From NCBI RefSeq assembly GCF_004214935.1, contig NZ_SFCC01000012.1, positions 1 to 64,000 on the forward strand: a stretch of DNA of 64,000 nt, in the 5' to 3' direction. The notes beneath the pieces were generated by a model. It was given only the letters and a program-made list of their open reading frames with translations, was not told where the DNA came from and made no database searches. A program made the translations under genes and the position numbers. Of the stretch, positions 62,451 to 64,000 are shown piece after piece; positions within the stretch are counted from its first letter, which is position 1; each line of letters opens with the position of its first letter. This DNA is from Amycolatopsis suaedae. Its GTDB lineage: Bacteria > Actinomycetota > Actinomycetes > Mycobacteriales > Pseudonocardiaceae.

Positions 62451-63530
62451 ATGACGCTCCCGCTGTCGCCGCCGGTCAAGCCGATGCTGGCCAAGCCCGC
62501 GAAGGCCATTCCCGACTCGGGCAGGCTGCTGTTCGAGCCCAAATGGGACGGTTTCCGCTGCCTGGTGTTCCGCGACGGCGACGAGCTGACCCTGCAGTCG
62601 CGGACCGGCAAGCCGCTCAATCGTTACTTTCCCGAGCTGCTGGCCGCCCTGTCCGGAGTGCTGCCCGAGCAGGTGGTGCTCGACGGCGAGCTGGTCATCG
62701 GCAGGGGCGGCAAGCTGGACTTCGACGCGCTGACCGAGCGGATCCACCCGGCGGACAGCCGGGTGCGGCTGCTCGCCGAGCAGACGCCGGCCAGCTTCGT
62801 CGCGTTCGACCTGCTCGCCCTCGGCGCGGAGTCCTTTGTGGAGGAACCGACCGGGACGCGGCGGGAACGGCTGGAGCGGCTGGCCGCGGACACCGGGCTG
62901 TACATCACCCCCGCCACGACCGACCCGGACACCGCGCGGCACTGGTTCACCCTGTTCGAGGGCGCCGGGCTGGACGGCGTCATCGGCAAGCCGCTGGACG
63001 CGGGCTACGAGCCGGGCAAGCGGCTGATGTTCAAGTACAAGCACTCGCGGACCGCCGACTGCGTGCTGGCCGGGCTGCGCTGGCACGTCGACGGGGAACC
63101 CGGCGAGATGGTCGGGTCGTTCCTGCTCGGCCTGCACGACGAGGCCGGGGTGCTGCACCACGTCGGCGTCGTCGGGTCGTTCCCGGTGGCCCGGCGCAGG
63201 GAGCTGGCGGCCGAGCTGGCGCCGTTGATCACCGACGGCCCGCACCCGTGGCTGGGCGAGGCCACCGTCGAGCGGCAGCGGCTGCCCGGCGGGATCAACC
63301 GGTGGCGCTCGGCCGAGCAGCCGTGGGTGCCGTTGCGGCCCGAGCGGGTGGTGGAGGTCGGCTACGAGCACACCGAGGGCGGCACGCCGAGCCGGTTCCG
63401 GCACACGGCCCAGTTCGTCCGCTGGCGGCCCGACCGGGACCCGTCCTCGTGCGACTACGCCCAGCTGGAGGAACCCGCGCGGTACGACCTGGACGCGGTG
63501 TTCCGCGGCGAGGCCGTCCGCACCCGGTGA
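62451..63530 (+). CDS. ligC: ATP-dependent DNA ligase (LigC-like)
   Basis: A 359-residue ligase with adenylation Lys31 in FEPKWDGFR, followed by nucleotidyltransferase motifs (LDGELVI, FVAFDLLAL, DGVIGKPLD, LMFKYKHSRTADCVL) and a C-terminal OB domain (about 215-340). The length and motif set fit mycobacterial LigC, a Ku-associated or backup ligase of repair. The ATG is at 62451. No ku or ligD gene is within the window. Confidence 0.9.
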   Translation: MTLPLSPPVKPMLAKPAKAIPDSGRLLFEPKWDGFRCLVFRDGDELTLQSRTGKPLNRYFPELLAALSGVLPEQVVLDGELVIGRGGKLDFDALTERIHPADSRVRLLAEQTPASFVAFDLLALGAESFVEEPTGTRRERLERLAADTGLYITPATTDPDTARHWFTLFEGAGLDGVIGKPLDAGYEPGKRLMFKYKHSRTADCVLAGLRWHVDGEPGEMVGSFLLGLHDEAGVLHHVGVVGSFPVARRRELAAELAPLITDGPHPWLGEATVERQRLPGGINRWRSAEQPWVPLRPERVVEVGYEHTEGGTPSRFRHTAQFVRWRPDRDPSSCDYAQLEEPARYDLDAVFRGEAVRTR

Positions 63531-63604
63531 GGCGTTCACCGGAGCCACACCCGTGGCGTGCAATTCTTGGCGGGTAGGTCGGTGGCAGAAGGTAGGTCTG
63601 TGTA

Positions 63605-64000
63605 GTGGCGCGGCGTGGTACCGCCCGGTGGTCCCGGGCGCCGAAACTCGTGCTCGCCACGCTCGTCCCGGCGATCCTGGCCGGGTGCACGGTCGGGCCG
63701 TCGACCCGTCCGCCGGTGGTGGAGAAGGACGGGCCCCCGCCGCAGGTGAAGCCGTCGGCGCCGCCGCCCGCGCCGCTTCCCGAGCTGGTCGAGCCCACCG
63801 ATCCGCGGGTGTCCTGGAGCCCCTGTGACCCCGACCTGCTGACCCGCATGGAGCCGCCCGCCGTGCCCGCGGGCATGCAGCTGTCCTGCGGCCGCGTCAC
63901 CACCACGCTCGACTCGCCCGAGCAGCCCGGCCGCGGCGTGGCCAGGGTGTCGGTGCTCAAGGCCGGCACCGGGCCGATCCCGCTGGTCGTGGTCAACGAC
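63605..64000 (+). CDS. Lipoprotein, probable alpha/beta hydrolase (tripeptidyl aminopeptidase type), partial
   Basis: The 132 codons visible run off the right edge. The start GTG at 63605 is set by an in-frame TAG at 63593. A signal peptide with basic start (ARRGTARWSRAPK) and lipobox LAGC gives a lipid-anchored Cys near residue 28. A Pro-rich linker follows, and then a region beginning DPRVSWSPCDPDLL, as in exported actinobacterial proteases of the SlpD/tripeptidyl aminopeptidase family. The catalytic part is outside the window, so the enzyme class is tentative. Confidence 0.7.
   Translation, partial: MARRGTARWSRAPKLVLATLVPAILAGCTVGPSTRPPVVEKDGPPPQVKPSAPPPAPLPELVEPTDPRVSWSPCDPDLLTRMEPPAVPAGMQLSCGRVTTTLDSPEQPGRGVARVSVLKAGTGPIPLVVVND

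Overview
The DNA is very GC-rich, with strong G/C preference at third codon positions, many GTG/TTG starts and pervasive 4-base stop/start overlaps. It carries a StrR-type pathway regulator, a Tat-exported hydrolase, an ECF sigma factor with Asp23/AmaP genes, and F420-type oxidoreductases. This fits a filamentous actinomycete of the Pseudonocardiales. The mix of cluster type and dispersed intergenic palindromes suggests an Amycolatopsis-like genome, but the genus is inference. No rRNA, tRNA, CRISPR array, IS element or prophage gene was recognised.

Region 1 (1-17220) is the right end of a glycosylated polyketide gene cluster that runs off the left edge. On the minus strand, in transcription order, come a StrR-like activator, a sugar 4-ketoreductase, glycosyltransferase 3, a P450 and glycosyltransferase 2. 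A double hairpin follows, then a KASIII-like acyltransferase, an iterative type I aromatic PKS, glycosyltransferase 1 and the start of a modular PKS. A PLP-fold hexose 3-dehydratase is divergent from the activator. The expected product is a polyketide carrying several deoxysugars, at least one probably 2,3,6-trideoxy, and a small aryl acyl group. Two features stand out. The modular PKS begins with KSQ-ACP-KS and has no AT in the loading module. The iterative PKS has a KR that lost its catalytic Tyr and Asn, which points to an orsellinate-type rather than a 6-methylsalicylate-type product.

Region 2 (17257-24135) holds a membrane glycosyltransferase, a membrane protein, a beta-lactamase-fold hydrolase, a BASS transporter, and a LysR regulator next to NAD-dependent formate dehydrogenase. 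Region 3 (24199-31301) is a five-gene translationally coupled operon: SWIM zinc-finger protein, DUF5691, MoxR AAA+ ATPase, DUF5682, VWA protein. It is bounded at both ends by one palindrome family and is the best candidate here for a poorly understood multi-protein system. Region 4 (31906-35048) has a ribbon-helix-helix regulator with a three-site operator at 11-bp spacing, a DUF4097 protein and a DrrAB-like exporter.

Region 5 (35116-40998) is an iron-box-controlled NRPS-independent siderophore operon (decarboxylase, N-hydroxylase, IucA/IucC synthetase). It has a glutamine-synthetase-like ligase where an N-acyltransferase would be expected. Region 6 (41073-52385) is largely housekeeping: exported hydrolase and ArsR-like regulator, LLM flavin oxidoreductase, S9 peptidase, ornithine aminotransferase, DUF2252, ABC-F, PAP2 and ZapE.

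Region 7 (52444-56921) is a reductase, an ECF sigma factor and eight small envelope-stress genes of the Asp23/AmaP type. Region 8 (57183-62384) is a phosphorelay: a REC-only regulator, a seven-repeat poly-HAMP hybrid kinase, a degenerate kinase-like protein and another REC-only regulator. A LigC-like ATP-dependent DNA ligase and the start of a lipoprotein hydrolase close the window.

Intergenic DNA contains four dispersed repeat families (A-D below). Several sit between convergent genes and probably act as terminators.
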